Assembly: GCA_009767595.1 (NCBI GenBank)
Contig: VSDK01016836.1
Coordinates: forward strand, 381,908-445,907
Reading direction: 5' to 3'
DNA: 64,000 bases
From: Symbiodinium kawagutii
Taxonomy: Eukaryota > Sar > Dinophyceae > Suessiales > Symbiodiniaceae
Shown: positions 40,386 to 50,479 of the stretch, piece after piece
Layout of the letters: every line of letters starts with the position of its first letter
Position numbering within the stretch: the stretch's first letter is position 1
The notes under the pieces: model-generated
Databases searched by the model: none
What the model was told of the DNA's origin: nothing
The model's input: the letters and a program-made list of their open reading frames with translations, nothing else
Program-made: the position numbers and the translations under genes

Positions 40386-40589
40386 ATTAATTACTCACTT
40401 TTGTCAATCCATCAATAGTATCAATTTGTTGAAAACTAACCTTTTTCAATCCTATTATTACCCTCTATCCACCACCATTGACAATGACATACTCGCCAAT
40501 TAAGGATTTGCTGCCCGCTTCTTGACTATTTACTACCCACTGATCAATGATTAATTACCCTTCAATCCTTTTAAACATGTTCCCTCCAG

Positions 40590-40693
40590 CCTCAACGTTC
40601 GCCCCACCACATAAAGCGCTACTGCAATGGAGCATGTTGTACAAGGTCGAGATGGCTTGGACAAGATGCGAAAACACTGGCTATACGCAGTGA
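40590..40693 (+). CDS. Candidate exon after pyrimidine-rich acceptor
   Basis: GTTCCCTCCAG precedes a frame reading STFAPPHKALLQWSMLYKVE, then MAWTRCENTGYTQ, with TGA at 40691. A donor at TACAAG|GTCGAG (40645|40646) could end it earlier. Ends next to the telomere-like array. Confidence 0.45.
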
Positions 40694-40698
40694 TTTAT

Positions 40699-40807
40699 GG
40701 TTTAGGGTTTTAGGGTTTTGGTTTTAGGGTTTTAGGGTTTTAGGGTTTTGGTTTTAGGGTTTTAGGGTTTTGGTTTTAGGGTTTTAGGGTTTGAGGTTTA
40801 GGGTTTG
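40699..40807. repeat. Interstitial telomere-like array (TTTTAGGG/TTTAGGG)
   Basis: About 14 units of GGGTTTTA, GGGTTTA and shortened GGTTTTA in one orientation. TTTAGGG is the plant and dinoflagellate telomere unit; the extra T and the GGTTTT variants make this degenerate. Confidence 0.9.
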
Positions 40808-40940
40808 ATAACTCAGAAGTCAAAAAACAATGGCCCTGTGCAGGAATTTGAGCGTTGGGAAATGTTCTCAGACCCATGCGGGGCAAACCCTAAGGCTCGG
40901 GCGAACATGTTTTACTTCCCTAAGCCCTAGCAATTGTAGA

Positions 40941-40985
40941 CCAATGGTTGGTTGACAAGCGATAGGGGTAGTTCAAAGACCAACC
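40941..40985. mobile_element. Foldback family C fragment (right half)
   Basis: ATGGTTGGTTGACAAGCGAT then AGGGGTAGTTCAAAGACCAA-CC. Confidence 0.55.
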
Positions 40986-41169
40986 GACGATGATCATTAT
41001 TAGCAATTATAATCATTATATTCACTGTTATTACTATTGTTATAACTTATGAGCCACTAATTGTTAACCAGAGGATGTTCAACTTATGAACCCCTAATTG
41101 TTACCAACAGAGGTGGTGAAAAACCACCAGCCAGGCAACCACCAACCTCCTGCATCCTTGGGCGCCCCG

Positions 41170-41345
41170 TGCCACCCGTGCCCGGCCCAGGTCCCGAAGT
41201 GCAGCAAGTGGCGCGCTCCGCTCTGCTCAACCTGTCGCAGCGCCACCCTGCGCTGAGCGACGCCTGCGGGAGAAAACGCATGCGGCCCGGACGCGGCCGA
41301 CAGGGCGGACACCCGGTGCGGACGGACATCTGCGGGGCCATGGGG
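41170..41345 (+). CDS. GC-rich exon island, frame uncertain
   Basis: One + frame reads EVQQVARSALLNLSQRHPAL, similar in rhythm to an ARM/HEAT helix, then becomes Arg/Gly-rich. Another reads CAERRLREKTHAARTRPTG. The minus strand is open as well. GC content strongly suggests coding. Confidence 0.4.
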
Positions 41346-41819
41346 CGCCATGGGTCGCCACCAATGGTTCATGGCTCGTAGTTACTAGTGGTTTATGGTT
41401 GATAAATGTTGAGAATAGGAAAAAATAACCAACAATTATCATACTTGGGTCAATAATGACCATCCCAAAGATGGAGAACATCCCAACCAAGATTAGTTTT
41501 TTGCGGGACGTTCACTACGGGGACATGGTATTGGTATGGACTCACACTGATTTTGTTTGCCTTTAATGCTCAATACTCACCACATCACTCGCAACATCAC
41601 CAAGGGAACTGTTGTGAGCTAATTCATAGAGTTTCTAAACTGAAGTCATAAAAATACTTTTTTTCACATGTGTATATATATATATATACGTGACTGGACC
41701 TAAAAATAGTTTTTTTTTCCACTCCGTTCGAGTATGCTGATGATGGGAATCAGAGCAGTCAAACATGCTGGATCTGCTTAAGTTGTGAATCCATCACAGT
41801 TAAAGATGAGATCAACTGA

Positions 41820-42131
41820 GATCAAACCATCTCTAGCGGATTTCCCACGAATTCCCAGCTCCAAGATTTTCCCCTAAATCATCCCAGCTTGTCAGTTGAA
41901 GATGATGAGATCCATGATTTTGGGTCACCTGAAAATCCATCTCCGGTGATGAAAAAATGGTTTCCCGCAGCCATGGCAGATCCCATCCCTGCCCCTCCAC
42001 GTGTTGGGAAAGCCGCACAACGCGGTTGGAAGACGGTGACACCTGGCCTGTGCGGATGCCTAGGATTGGGAGGCTTGGACACCCATGGACAGCTCATGAT
42101 GGTTAGCAGGTTGATGGGTGAGAATAGGTGA
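41820..42131 (+). CDS. 103-codon candidate exon or ORF
   Basis: Open from after a TGA at 41817 to TGA at 42129. Contains VEDDEIHDFGSPENPSPVMK, then WFPAAMADPIPAPPRVGKAA. Acidic then Pro-rich; no family is recognised. Two minus-strand frames of about 70 codons overlap. Confidence 0.45.
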   Translation, partial: DQTISSGFPTNSQLQDFPLNHPSLSVEDDEIHDFGSPENPSPVMKKWFPAAMADPIPAPPRVGKAAQRGWKTVTPGLCGCLGLGGLDTHGQLMMVSRLMGENR

Positions 42132-42205
42132 TAAGAGGTGATGATAGATGATGATAGGTGAGACTAGGTGATGAGATGTGATAATAGGGGATGATAGGTG
42201 ATAAT
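42110..42205. repeat. Degenerate GATGATAGGTGA tandem repeats
   Basis: About eight imperfect units of 10-14 bases. Confidence 0.7.
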
Positions 42206-42391
42206 GGCTACCAAAAGCATTGCTTGATGATTGTGAGTAACGTCTAAGCAGCTATACCCTCGTTCCAGCTAGATGATAGATTGGCAATTAAGCAATCCCC
42301 CGGTTGTCAGTGATTCTTCTTGATTTTGAGAGCAAAATGTTCATCCAGACCTTTGTAACTATAAAATGTGTTCCCCGTATCTTTACAAAAG

Positions 42392-42452
42392 CTGCGAACG
42401 ACATGCGCGTAACGCAACCTGGTACCACCTCGTTCAAGACACGGCAACCGGA
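42392..42452 (+). CDS. Small candidate exon with GTAAGT donor
   Basis: After TATCTTTACAAAAG the frame reads CERHARNATWYHLVQDTATG, ending at ACCGGA|GTAAGT, a consensus donor. Confidence 0.4.
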
Positions 42453-42507
42453 GTAAGTTCAAAATTCACTACCTTTTGAGCACGTAGAAGTTGCTGACAT
42501 CTCCCAG

Positions 42508-42540
42508 GCCTTTGAAGGACAAGAACAATCAACAATTGTG
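42508..42540 (+). CDS. Very small candidate exon before foldback A16
   Basis: CTCCCAG|GCCTTTGAAGG gives a good acceptor; the frame reads AFEGQEQSTIV and is open upstream (HVEVADISQ). It ends where foldback A16 begins with GT. Weak on its own. Confidence 0.3.
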
Positions 42541-42650
42541 GTTTGTGAAGCCATAGGGAGCCCTAAAGTTGTGGTTGGTTTATTGACTAAGAAATGTTTA
42601 GTAAACTGGATGATTACTGAGAGTACCCTTATGACTTGAGAAACTCCATG
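42541..42650. mobile_element. Foldback family A, copy 16
   Basis: GTTTGTGAAGCCATAGGGAG, interior GGTTGGTTTATTGACTAAG, right end TTATGACTTGAGAAACTCC. TAG follows three bases later, so the element could serve as a complete short intron. Confidence 0.75.
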
Positions 42651-42697
42651 TAGTGCCTGAATGAATGAAACAAATACTTTTCCTTCTGAATATGAAG

Positions 42698-42779
42698 GGA
42701 TCGCTTATGTCCCTTAGATCCTTAGCTACTGCAGGTTGGCGGGCTGCGTGCATCCTCAAATCCATCACCCATCTGAATA
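42698..42779 (+). CDS. Candidate exon with GTGAGT donor
   Basis: From ATATGAAG|GGATCG to CTGAATA|GTGAGT the frame reads SLMSLRSLATAGWRAACILK, then SITHLN. An in-frame ATG lies at 42692. Confidence 0.45.
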
Positions 42780-42862
42780 GTGAGTAGTCGAGCCACTGCC
42801 GTTTTCTTTCTTTCGTTCTTCCTTTCTTAATGTGTATGTGACTTGAATTTGACAAGAGAATC

Positions 42863-42937
42863 GACAAGGAGATCTTTTTGAGGCTTTGACAAGGAAATCT
42901 TTTTGAGGCTTTGACAAGGAAATCTTTTTGAGGCTTT
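42863..42937 (+). repeat. 25-bp tandem repeat x3
   Basis: GACAAGGAAATCTTTTTGAG plus GCTTT three times, with one change in the first unit. Confidence 0.95.
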
Positions 42938-43212
42938 TTGAGGCTGGTCCTAAAAATCACAATTTGACAATCGAATATGACTTGTCGATTTCCTTTGATG
43001 TGACAAGTCTCCATGCCCACATTTGGACACCCAGAGTCTCCATCACTGATAGCTGATAGGATTTTTTTGATGATTAGTTCATGTGATATGACCTAAGTAC
43101 ACCTAAGTCAGTCCAAGGATTTCAGTATAGCTGATTCCTTATTCAAAGACATGCACGACATCAACATTATAATTCATAGATTAACGTGATGGTAACTATG
43201 GCTGTGTTTCAG

Positions 43213-43600
43213 GACATGCCGCCAGTTGACAAATCTCTGCCATGACCCACCATGTGCGGAGGCACATGTGGTACGTTGTGAAGATCTGGAGATTGCTCCA
43301 TATATTCAATATCTTTATTGGATTGGTTTGGTGGCAAGTGTGCGCATGATACTTTTGGGAAATCATAATTGTATAATAATCCATCAAAATTCATATTTCC
43401 TGACGATAAGATCAGCTATCATCATTGCTGTGCCATTCATCATCCATTGTGATAACCCACTCTATCAATGCCAATTGACTGACCACACCCACTGCGGTCA
43501 TGGCTTGATTGTCAATATGCCCAGCTGGCCAAAGATCGGCTGTCATCCAAGATTTATGATACCTGATAGATCATTGTCAACCCATGATAGTGGTGGCTAG
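43213..43600 (+). CDS. Candidate exon or ORF, unknown product
   Basis: TGTGTTTCAG|GACATG is an AG|G acceptor with a pyrimidine run. The frame stays open to 43600 and contains EDLEIAPYIQYLYWIGLVAS. The second half (from about 43370) is low-complexity AT and may not be coding. Confidence 0.35.
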
Positions 43601-43762
43601 CAATTATGAACCCACAACTTCACCCATGATCATGGCGATAATGAAGCAGCTTATTAATGGTTCTGTAATACTGTGATCTTGTAAACAACAGCAATATGTA
43701 TATCATATGTTTCTCTGTGATGATGAACCAGCTTAATGCGTATTGATGAATACCATAAATCT

Positions 43763-43890
43763 GGCTGTTTCTCAAGATAGAGGTACTCCCCCAATCATCC
43801 AACGATGATCATGTATAATAAATCATTTATAGTGACTTATAATAGTCAATCAACCATTTTTTGGGGTGCCCTCTGGCTTGAGAAACACCC
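43763..43890. mobile_element. Foldback family A, copy 17
   Basis: GGCTGTTTCTCAAGATAGAG to GGGGTGCCCTCTGGCTTGAG-AAACACC; longer than usual, with extra TATAATAAATCATTTATAGT in the middle. Confidence 0.85.
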
Positions 43891-44220
43891 AAGCGTGCAC
43901 ATGATATCCAATAGCAATGCCCAGCCATCCTGCCCGTACTTCTATGCCGCCATCCTGGAGTGGACCACCCAAAACCCGCTCGGTAATATTCCTCAATTTA
44001 TGGATGGGATAGCCAGAAACTATTCCATGATACTCATTATTCTCAACTATACATATATACATATATATATATGTATCTATACGTTTCTTACATGCTACTT
44101 AGTATCTTTTACATATGTCCTTACTCTACGACAATTACATGTTCTCATGATTTGATAGCATTTCCATATGAACATGTCATTTATATGTGATTATTTCTTT
44201 TCATCTATGAAAACTCAATT

Positions 44221-44339
44221 TACCCTCTGGTAAACTAACATAGCAAAGGCAAAACCACTGTAAATGGATGATTTATTTCCCAGGGTTTTCCTAATCAAAC
44301 GGTGGATTTTCCATTGCCATGTTCATTTACCAGAGGGTA
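44221..44339. mobile_element. Foldback family D, copy 2
   Basis: TACCCTCTGGTAAACTAACA at the left and TTCATTTACCAGAGGGTA at the right; inner arms AAAACCACTGTAAATGG and CGGTGGATTTTCCATTGCC. Confidence 0.9.
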
Positions 44340-44359
44340 AATATGCCATTACGTATCCT

Positions 44360-44488
44360 GGTTGGTGGTTTGAAATTTTTATAGTAACAAATTGTTGGTT
44401 GACGAATTGTTTTCATAGGGGTTCAAACCTTCACCAGTGCGCGAGTGACCTGTTGAACCGCATCGGAGGGGTTCAAACCACCAACCAG
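44360..44488. mobile_element. Foldback family C, copy 7 with partly duplicated right arm
   Basis: GGTTGGTGGTTTGAAATTTT, TTGTTTTCATAGGGG, then GGTTCAAACC twice (44419 and 44470) separated by about 40 bases, then ACCAACCAG. Confidence 0.8.
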
Positions 44489-44509
44489 AATGGTTTCGCC
44501 CTCAACCAC

Positions 44510-44664
44510 CATGACCCATCCACACCCATCCCCCACCATGCGTGCGGTGGATCCACCGGCGATCTTCTCAGGAGCCCTGGACGCACAGCGCCGATGATTC
44601 ACGAGCCTGTGACAGCGCCGCGACAGGCCCCCCTGCAACGGGGTGGTGATGAGACCTGGTCACG
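44510..44664 (+). CDS. GC-rich exon island
   Basis: One + frame runs to GGTCACG|GTAGAT and contains CGGSTGDLLRSPGRTAPMIH, then VTAPRQAPLQRGGDETWS. Other frames on both strands are partly open. It starts about 20 bases after foldback C7. Confidence 0.35.
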
Positions 44665-44682
44665 GTAGATGATGTGTGTTGA

Positions 44683-44756
44683 TGGTTGGTTAGTGGGTGG
44701 TTCATGGTTGGTTTGTGGTTGGTTAGTGGTTGGTTGGTGGTTGGTTTATGGTTGCT
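44683..44756. repeat. GGTTGGTTxGTGGTT tandem repeats
   Basis: Imperfect 8-12 base units rich in GGTTGGTT. Confidence 0.8.
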
Positions 44757-44961
44757 TAATAAGCTTTAATAATCAATAATGGGGTGTACTAATTACAACT
44801 GGTTGATTGGTAAATCATGCTGATGCCGCGAAAGGATCTTAGATGTATTCACATCTTCGGACAGAGCCGACCCCTTCAAATCCCTAGGCGGAAGTTCACC
44901 AATGCATTGGAACATCAATCAATTTCATCAATCCCTAGAGTCTGCATTTTGGAGGGTATAT

Positions 44962-45073
44962 GGCTATGGGTCAATATTAACCAACCAACTAATGGGGGAT
45001 TTCCACCAACAATAATAGGGAAAACAATTGTTAATGGTGGGGAACCAGGGGTACAGGGTTTTGACCCATAACC
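44962..45073. mobile_element. Foldback family B, copy 8
   Basis: GGCTATGGGTCAATATTAAC to GGTTTTGACCCATAACC; ATAT on both sides. Confidence 0.95.
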
Positions 45074-45259
45074 ATATCACTTGCGATTTGTGGATATACC
45101 TGCTCTTTAGTTGCAAACACGCAAGCATTGCATGGGTTCGGTGGTTTTTTCTGTATTTTTTCCAGTGAATAATTGCTTGAAACCATCTAATACCGTTCAC
45201 TGTTTAGTTTGTTTCTAGTGAGTTAGTTTCAGGTTGTGTGTTTTGTAGAATGATGGTAG

Positions 45260-45427
45260 TCTTGTTGGATCCCAAACGCTGCACCAATAGCGTTTCCCCC
45301 CAATGCTACCTTCCAGACGCCGTGGTTTGGTAGCATCGTCATGACCGAATCTATCCGTCTATCCATACACGAAAACAGCTGGACTGATTCGGCGCTACGT
45401 GTTGATGTGCAGGGCCTTCACGGATGA
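45260..45427 (+). CDS. Candidate exon, unknown product
   Basis: Open from a TAG at 45257 to TGA at 45425. Contains IPNAAPIAFPPNATFQTPWF, then GSIVMTESIRLSIHENSWTD. An acceptor may be GGTAG|TC or CTTCCAG|ACG after a C/T-rich run. A second + frame (MMVVLLDPKRCTNSVSPQCY) is open over the first half. Confidence 0.4.
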   Translation, partial: SCWIPNAAPIAFPPNATFQTPWFGSIVMTESIRLSIHENSWTDSALRVDVQGLHG

Positions 45428-45456
45428 AAATTTGAATTGACCATGATTCATCCAAT

Positions 45457-45557
45457 TGGGTGTTTCTCAAAATAGGGAACCCCCAGAAATGGTCGGTTTA
45501 ATCTTGCAGATGGCCAATATTGGATGATTTTGGTGTCCCCTTTTTTGAGAAACACCC
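45457..45557. mobile_element. Foldback family A, copy 18
   Basis: GGGTGTTTCTCAAAATAGGG to CTTTTTTGAGAAACACCC. Confidence 0.9.
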
Positions 45558-45559
45558 AC

Positions 45560-46360
45560 TTAATTTGCCATGATTGAGCCATTAATTAACTGACGACCTT
45601 TATTTGCCTCAATTGACCATTATTGACTCATTTCATTCATTGACCATTATTTATTGACCCATTTACTTAGTTTACCCATTATGAACCCTAAGTGCATCCT
45701 CTTGGAAATTGTATACATACATATTTTATTTGTGTATTCATTGATTTTGCAGATATATATATATATATACATATTTATACATATATGTTTGTATATTTGT
45801 GTATACACTGTAAATCTAAATACATATTACAATTTATCATGTATAAGTATTTATATATGTATTCATATTATGTGTCAAATAGTCACTATCCAGAAAAGGC
45901 TGAACATCATTTCTGTTGTCACTACATGATTTAGTGTTTCATGGTTTAATTCCATGACATGCTAACCATTGTATAAACCATCCACAACTACTTGGCAGTA
46001 TAGTCACTGCCAGTACACAGCTACGACTGAATTATTTTTATGGTGGCCTGCAATTTGTTAATGATTACTATGTTCATAGGCTTTTGATAGGATGCATTTT
46101 CAGGGTGTTCACATAGCGATGAATGACAAGCCATGAAAGCATATTAGCTAATAAACATCGTTATACATGATGTAGCATGGTGGCTACTGTTTTTCAATGA
46201 ATTGTATGCACTTACTGTCGACAAGAACTGCTGTCAATGTATTGTTGATCAATTCTCAATTGACCTGGGTGGATAAGTTGATGATATCTATATGTTTGAT
46301 AAATTTACATGGGCTTTGATGATAACCTATGTCATTTTGCAGATAATAACACCTCTTTTT
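45560..46360. other. No gene seen; AT-rich, TA microsatellite
   Basis: ATTGACCATTATT words, then TATATATATATACATATTTATA near 45750; no coding-like segment. Confidence 0.5.
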
Positions 46361-46367
46361 ATGATAA

Positions 46368-46493
46368 CTTGGGTCAATCCTACACGACTATCCAAAAGGA
46401 TTAGTGGCACATCATTGCCAGGGCGACTTCTTCGTTGAAGAGCCTGTGAGCGATCCACGGCGTGCTCGGCAGGCTCAGGGTGATGGGATATGA
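46368..46493 (+). CDS. Candidate exon, unknown product
   Basis: The frame reads LHDYPKGLVAHHCQGDFFVE, then EPVSDPRRARQAQGDGI, with TGA at 46491. CATTGCCAG|GGCG and GCTCAGG|GTGATG are possible borders. The minus strand is also open. Confidence 0.4.
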   Translation, partial: LGSILHDYPKGLVAHHCQGDFFVEEPVSDPRRARQAQGDGI

Positions 46494-46549
46494 AGCAAGG
46501 GTTCATCATGCTTTTGTCCCAGGTAAACATTGTCGGTAATGGTCAATGG

Positions 46550-47336
46550 TTGTTGATGATTGGGGCGGCTGGAACATAAGTCGGAAGTGGGAAGGTCAAT
46601 AGTTGTTGATCATTCATGATGGCTAATCAAATGGGAAGTCTGTTGTATCCACCATGTTTGAGTTGAGAAGAAAGGTGCCAATTGCATGTTCTCCTCACTT
46701 GCACTGAGTTACATTGCAACATGTACTTTTGACCACGCAACAACATGCCATATGCATGATTATGATCAACAGTTACATTTTATTACATGATAATGATCAT
46801 GTGTCCCTTTGACTAGTTGGCGTTGGCAATGAGCCGCGAACAATAGACCATCAGCAATTATTGTTGATGAATGATGATGCTTGGTCATCTCACGTAAAAA
46901 GATAGAAGTAGTCATGGGGCAAGTAACAATCATGTACCAACAGTCATTATTCAACAAGCCGTTAATCTCGAAACATGAACAATAAACCATAAATCACTAG
47001 GCAACACTAATCAACCATTATCAACCAATAACAACCGTCATTAGTTGTAAACCATTGTGAACCATTATTAATCATTATCAAAACATGCAGGCTATCATCA
47101 ACCATCATCGGCCAATCATCAACATCATGAGCAATCATCACCCGTGTTTTGCCATTACTAACAATCATTTTGATCATTTTCAACAACTAACAACCAGTAA
47201 CAACCACCATCACCCAGTATGAGCCATTCTGTGCCATCAGCCACTATTATATGTTTTTAGCCACTGTGAAACACTATACTGTAGTAATCAAAAATTAACC
47301 ATCATCAACAACAACCTTTCTTAGTTGTTAACCATT
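46550..47336. other. No gene seen; ATCAACC/AACCATT background
   Basis: Degenerate AACCATTATCAACC words, becoming denser toward the satellite. Confidence 0.5.
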
Positions 47337-47338
47337 AC

Positions 47339-48410
47339 CATGACTTAACCTATGACTTAACCTATGACTTAACCTATGACTTAGCCTATGACTTAACCTA
47401 TGATTTAACCTATGACTTAACCTATGATTTAGCCTATGATTGAACCTATGATTTAACCTATGACTTTGACTATGACTTAACCTATGACCTTGCCTATGAT
47501 TTAACCTATGACTTAGCCTATGATTTAACCTATGATTTAACCTATGACTTAACCTATGACTTAGCCTATGATTTAACCTATGACTTAGCCTATGACTTAA
47601 CCTATGATTTAACCTATGACTTAGCCTATGACTTAACCTATGACTTAACCTATGACTTAACCTATGACTTAGCCTATGACTTAACCTATGACTTAACCTA
47701 TGACTTAACCTATGACTTAGCCTATGACTTAACCTATGATTTAACCTATGACTTAACCTATGATTTAGCCTATGATTGAACCTATGATTTAACCTATGAC
47801 TTTGACTGTGACTTAACCTATGATTTAACCTATGATTTAACCTATGACTTAGCCTATGACTTAACCTATGATTTAAGCTATGATTTAACCTTTGATTTAA
47901 CCTATGACTTAGCCTATGACTTAACCTATGATTTAAGCTATGATTTAACCTTTGATTTAACCTATGACTTAGCCTATGACTTAACCTATGATTTAAGCTA
48001 TGATTTAACCTTTGATTTAACCTATGACTTAGCCTATGACTTAACCTATGATTTAAGCTATGATTTAACCTTTGATTTAACCTATGACTTAGCCTATGAC
48101 TTAACCTATGATTTAAGCTATGATTTAACCTTTGATTTAACCTATGACTTAGCCTATGACTTAACCTATGATTTAAGCTATGATTTAACCTTTGATTTAA
48201 CCTATGACTTAGCCTATGACTTAACCTATGATTTAAGCTATGATTTAACCTTTGATTTAACCTATGACTTAGCCTATGACTTAACCTATGATTTAAGCTA
48301 TGATTTAACCTTTGATTTAACCTATGACTTAGCCTATGACTTAACCTATGATTTAAGCTATGATTTAACCTTTGATTTAACCTATGACTTAGCCTATGAC
48401 TTAGGCTATA
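47339..48410. repeat. 12-bp satellite TATGAYTTARCC, about 90 units
   Basis: Continuous array of 12-mers with variants at a few positions. All units share one reading frame that is open on + except TGA at 47441 and 47777. Confidence 0.97.
47821..48402. repeat. 60-bp higher-order repeat inside the satellite
   Basis: Five 12-mers in fixed order, ending TATGATTTAAGC and including TTTGATTTAACC, repeat exactly from 47881 for about 8.7 copies; 47821-47880 is a near copy. Confidence 0.95.
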
Positions 48411-48532
48411 GAACAGCCACTAGAAAACCAATCGCAACCGTTGATCCCCCAGCACCGAGGCGGCCTCGCCGCAGCTTGGAACGGAAGAAACGCTGCGAAC
48501 GCAGGCGTGCCTTTTCAACATGTACACAGTGA
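48411..48532 (+). CDS. Possible exon directly after satellite, basic
   Basis: The satellite frame runs on without a stop from 47780 through this unique sequence to TGA at 48530. Unique part: TATRKPIATVDPPAPRRPRR, then SLERKKRCERRRAFSTCTQ, very basic. GC content is high from 48440 to 48510. Whether the satellite is exonic is unknown. Confidence 0.35.
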
Positions 48533-48599
48533 ATGCATGGATAGGTATGTAAATATGATGTTTGTATGAATCATAGTTGTGTATTTTTGTACTTGTATT

Positions 48600-48622
48600 T
48601 ACTTGTATTTACTTATATATAC

Positions 48623-48655
<33 letters not shown>

Positions 48656-48690
48656 GTCTTAAACATATATATATATATATTCATTTTTGC
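48600..48690. repeat. TA-rich microsatellite
   Basis: ATATATATATGTATATATAT runs. Confidence 0.9.
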
Positions 48691-48818
48691 ACCTAATATG
48701 ATATTGTTGTAGAATATAATATCTGGTATAATGTAATTTATCGCATCGTATATGATATGTATAATTTGGTATGCCATTAAATATTTTATGAAATCATAGC
48801 ATATACATATAGATGTGA

Positions 48819-49033
48819 TGTATACAATGTCTATATTTATACAATGTACATGGTAAGATATTTCCAGCCATTGGTACCAATCATCCGTTTCCAGATATTT
48901 TTCACATCCCAAGTTTCGCGAGGCGATCAGTCCGGGAATCACAGGTTCCGAGCTTCGCATCAACCCATGGCTATGACCGAGCCAACCACTACCGCGTTGC
49001 CGGTACGCCAAGTCATCAGCCACGGTGACCCAT
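48819..49033 (+). CDS. Possible exon, frame uncertain
   Basis: Two + frames and one minus frame are open over 48850-49030; one + frame contains FARRSVRESQVPSFASTHGY up to CCACG|GTGACC. Likely coding, but strand and frame are not settled. Confidence 0.3.
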
Positions 49034-49047
49034 AGCCATCTATAGTC

Positions 49048-49158
49048 GTTTTTTCACCATCATTGTTGGTGATTATCCCTGAAAAATCCTTATTATTACT
49101 TAACCATGATAATGACCAACAATGATTGTTTTTTCACCATCATTGTTGGTGATTACCC
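49048..49158. repeat. Direct repeat GTTTTTTCACCATCATTGTT x2
   Basis: About 31 bases at 49048 recur at 49128, separated by 49 bases. The same word (ATCATTGTTGGTGATTA) occurs elsewhere, as at 5790 and 35470. Confidence 0.8.
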
Positions 49159-49159
49159 T

Positions 49160-49680
49160 TATTGTTGTTGGTGATTAACCATTGGAACATGGGTATTGAT
49201 GCAAGTAGCTATGCTTAATACGTGAGGTGGCTCTGGGTGCTTGGGAGCTAGTGTTGGATACCGTGAATTTTTTTTGGCGGAGGGCTTGAGCCAACAGGAT
49301 TGTTTTTTGGGCCTCATGAGGGCCTCATGTTGGTGACTGCTGAGCGATTGCTGTATATTATAGTCATAGTTCTTAATAGTTCTTGATCAATGGTTGGTTA
49401 AGGATCATAGTTCTTGTTGATGGCTGCCCATCAATTATAGCGACCAACAATAATATACAATCAACAGCAGCAACAGGGATGGTAGAAGTGATCACGGTGG
49501 TATGATGGTATGATGGTATGATGATTACACAGACGCTGATGTCAGTGATTATGGTCAACCATGAGTCAACCCTTGCTTTCGGATGGTTATCGGCCCATTG
49601 TTTTGATAGGTATCAGTCACAGTCAACTATTGACCCTGATCATGATGGCATCATGGTGATAACAATGATGACGATGATGC
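49160..49680. other. No gene seen
   Basis: AT-rich with ATGGTATGATGGTATGATGG near 49500; no supported coding segment. Confidence 0.5.
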
Positions 49681-49889
49681 TATGGTCCTGACAACGATGC
49701 CGCTGATGATGTTGGTGGTGACAGTAGCTATAGGTGTGTTCGCAGCAACCAGGACGGGACAAAAGTGCACAAGGAATATCACATACACAAATATTATATG
49801 CGCATATTCTCACATACCTCACTATCCAAAGCTCAGAATCGAAACACTTCACAGTCCAAAGCTCAGAATCCATACCTCACTTTCCCCTT

Positions 49890-50064
49890 CGTTTCCAATC
49901 AGTTCGCCTCTTGGATCTTCCACCATCGGAACCTCCACCAGGCCACCTCCTCATCGCCGGGGCAACGGGGGGAAACCGCGCGAGCCGAGAGATGACCTCA
50001 GCGGAGTGAAAGGGTTTCTGGAGGCTTGGAACTTGTGGGTTAACTTTAGGTTAGAAGGAGATTA
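49890..50064 (+). CDS. GC-rich exon island, unknown product
   Basis: The + frame to TAA at 50062 contains RGNGGKPREPRDDLSGVKGF, then LEAWNLWVNFRLEGD. Other frames are partly open. CCAAAGCTCAGAATC is duplicated just upstream (49823 and 49856). Confidence 0.35.
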
Positions 50065-50356
50065 AGTAGGTCTCTTAAGTTGAGTCTAGGGTATGAGTAG
50101 GTGACAAGTAGTTGGTAAGTAGTTATAAGTAGTTATGAATTATGACTAGATGAACCAATCAGTGATTCATTCGGCCTACTTGGCTGATTAACTAGTTATT
50201 GAATAGCTACCATTGGTTGGAAGTCGATTGTCACTAGGGTAACTATATAGTAATGAGTAATATCGCCCAGTTGGTTGACTTAGGACAGGGTAGCTACATG
50301 TAGCTACCATTTATGCTGGGAAAAATTACTTGATTGCGTTGCGAATGAACTTCTAG

Positions 50357-50467
50357 CTGGCCGGTATTGCATTGATTCGATGGCGAATGGTGGCTGGCCC
50401 CGAAGCCTTTGGAACGGTTCCATCCGCGATCAATGTCATGGTTGAAAGCGAGCAATCCTGGTTTTGA
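50357..50467 (+). CDS. Candidate exon, unknown product
   Basis: After GAACTTCTAG the frame reads LAGIALIRWRMVAGPEAFGT, then VPSAINVMVESEQSWF, with TGA at 50465. No donor is assigned, so it may be terminal. Confidence 0.45.
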   Translation: MAGIALIRWRMVAGPEAFGTVPSAINVMVESEQSWF

Positions 50468-50479
50468 GTCATTATCCAT

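Noticed and set aside
47339..48410. CRISPR-like array
   Set aside because: Contiguous 12-mers without spacers in eukaryotic-type DNA; it is a satellite.
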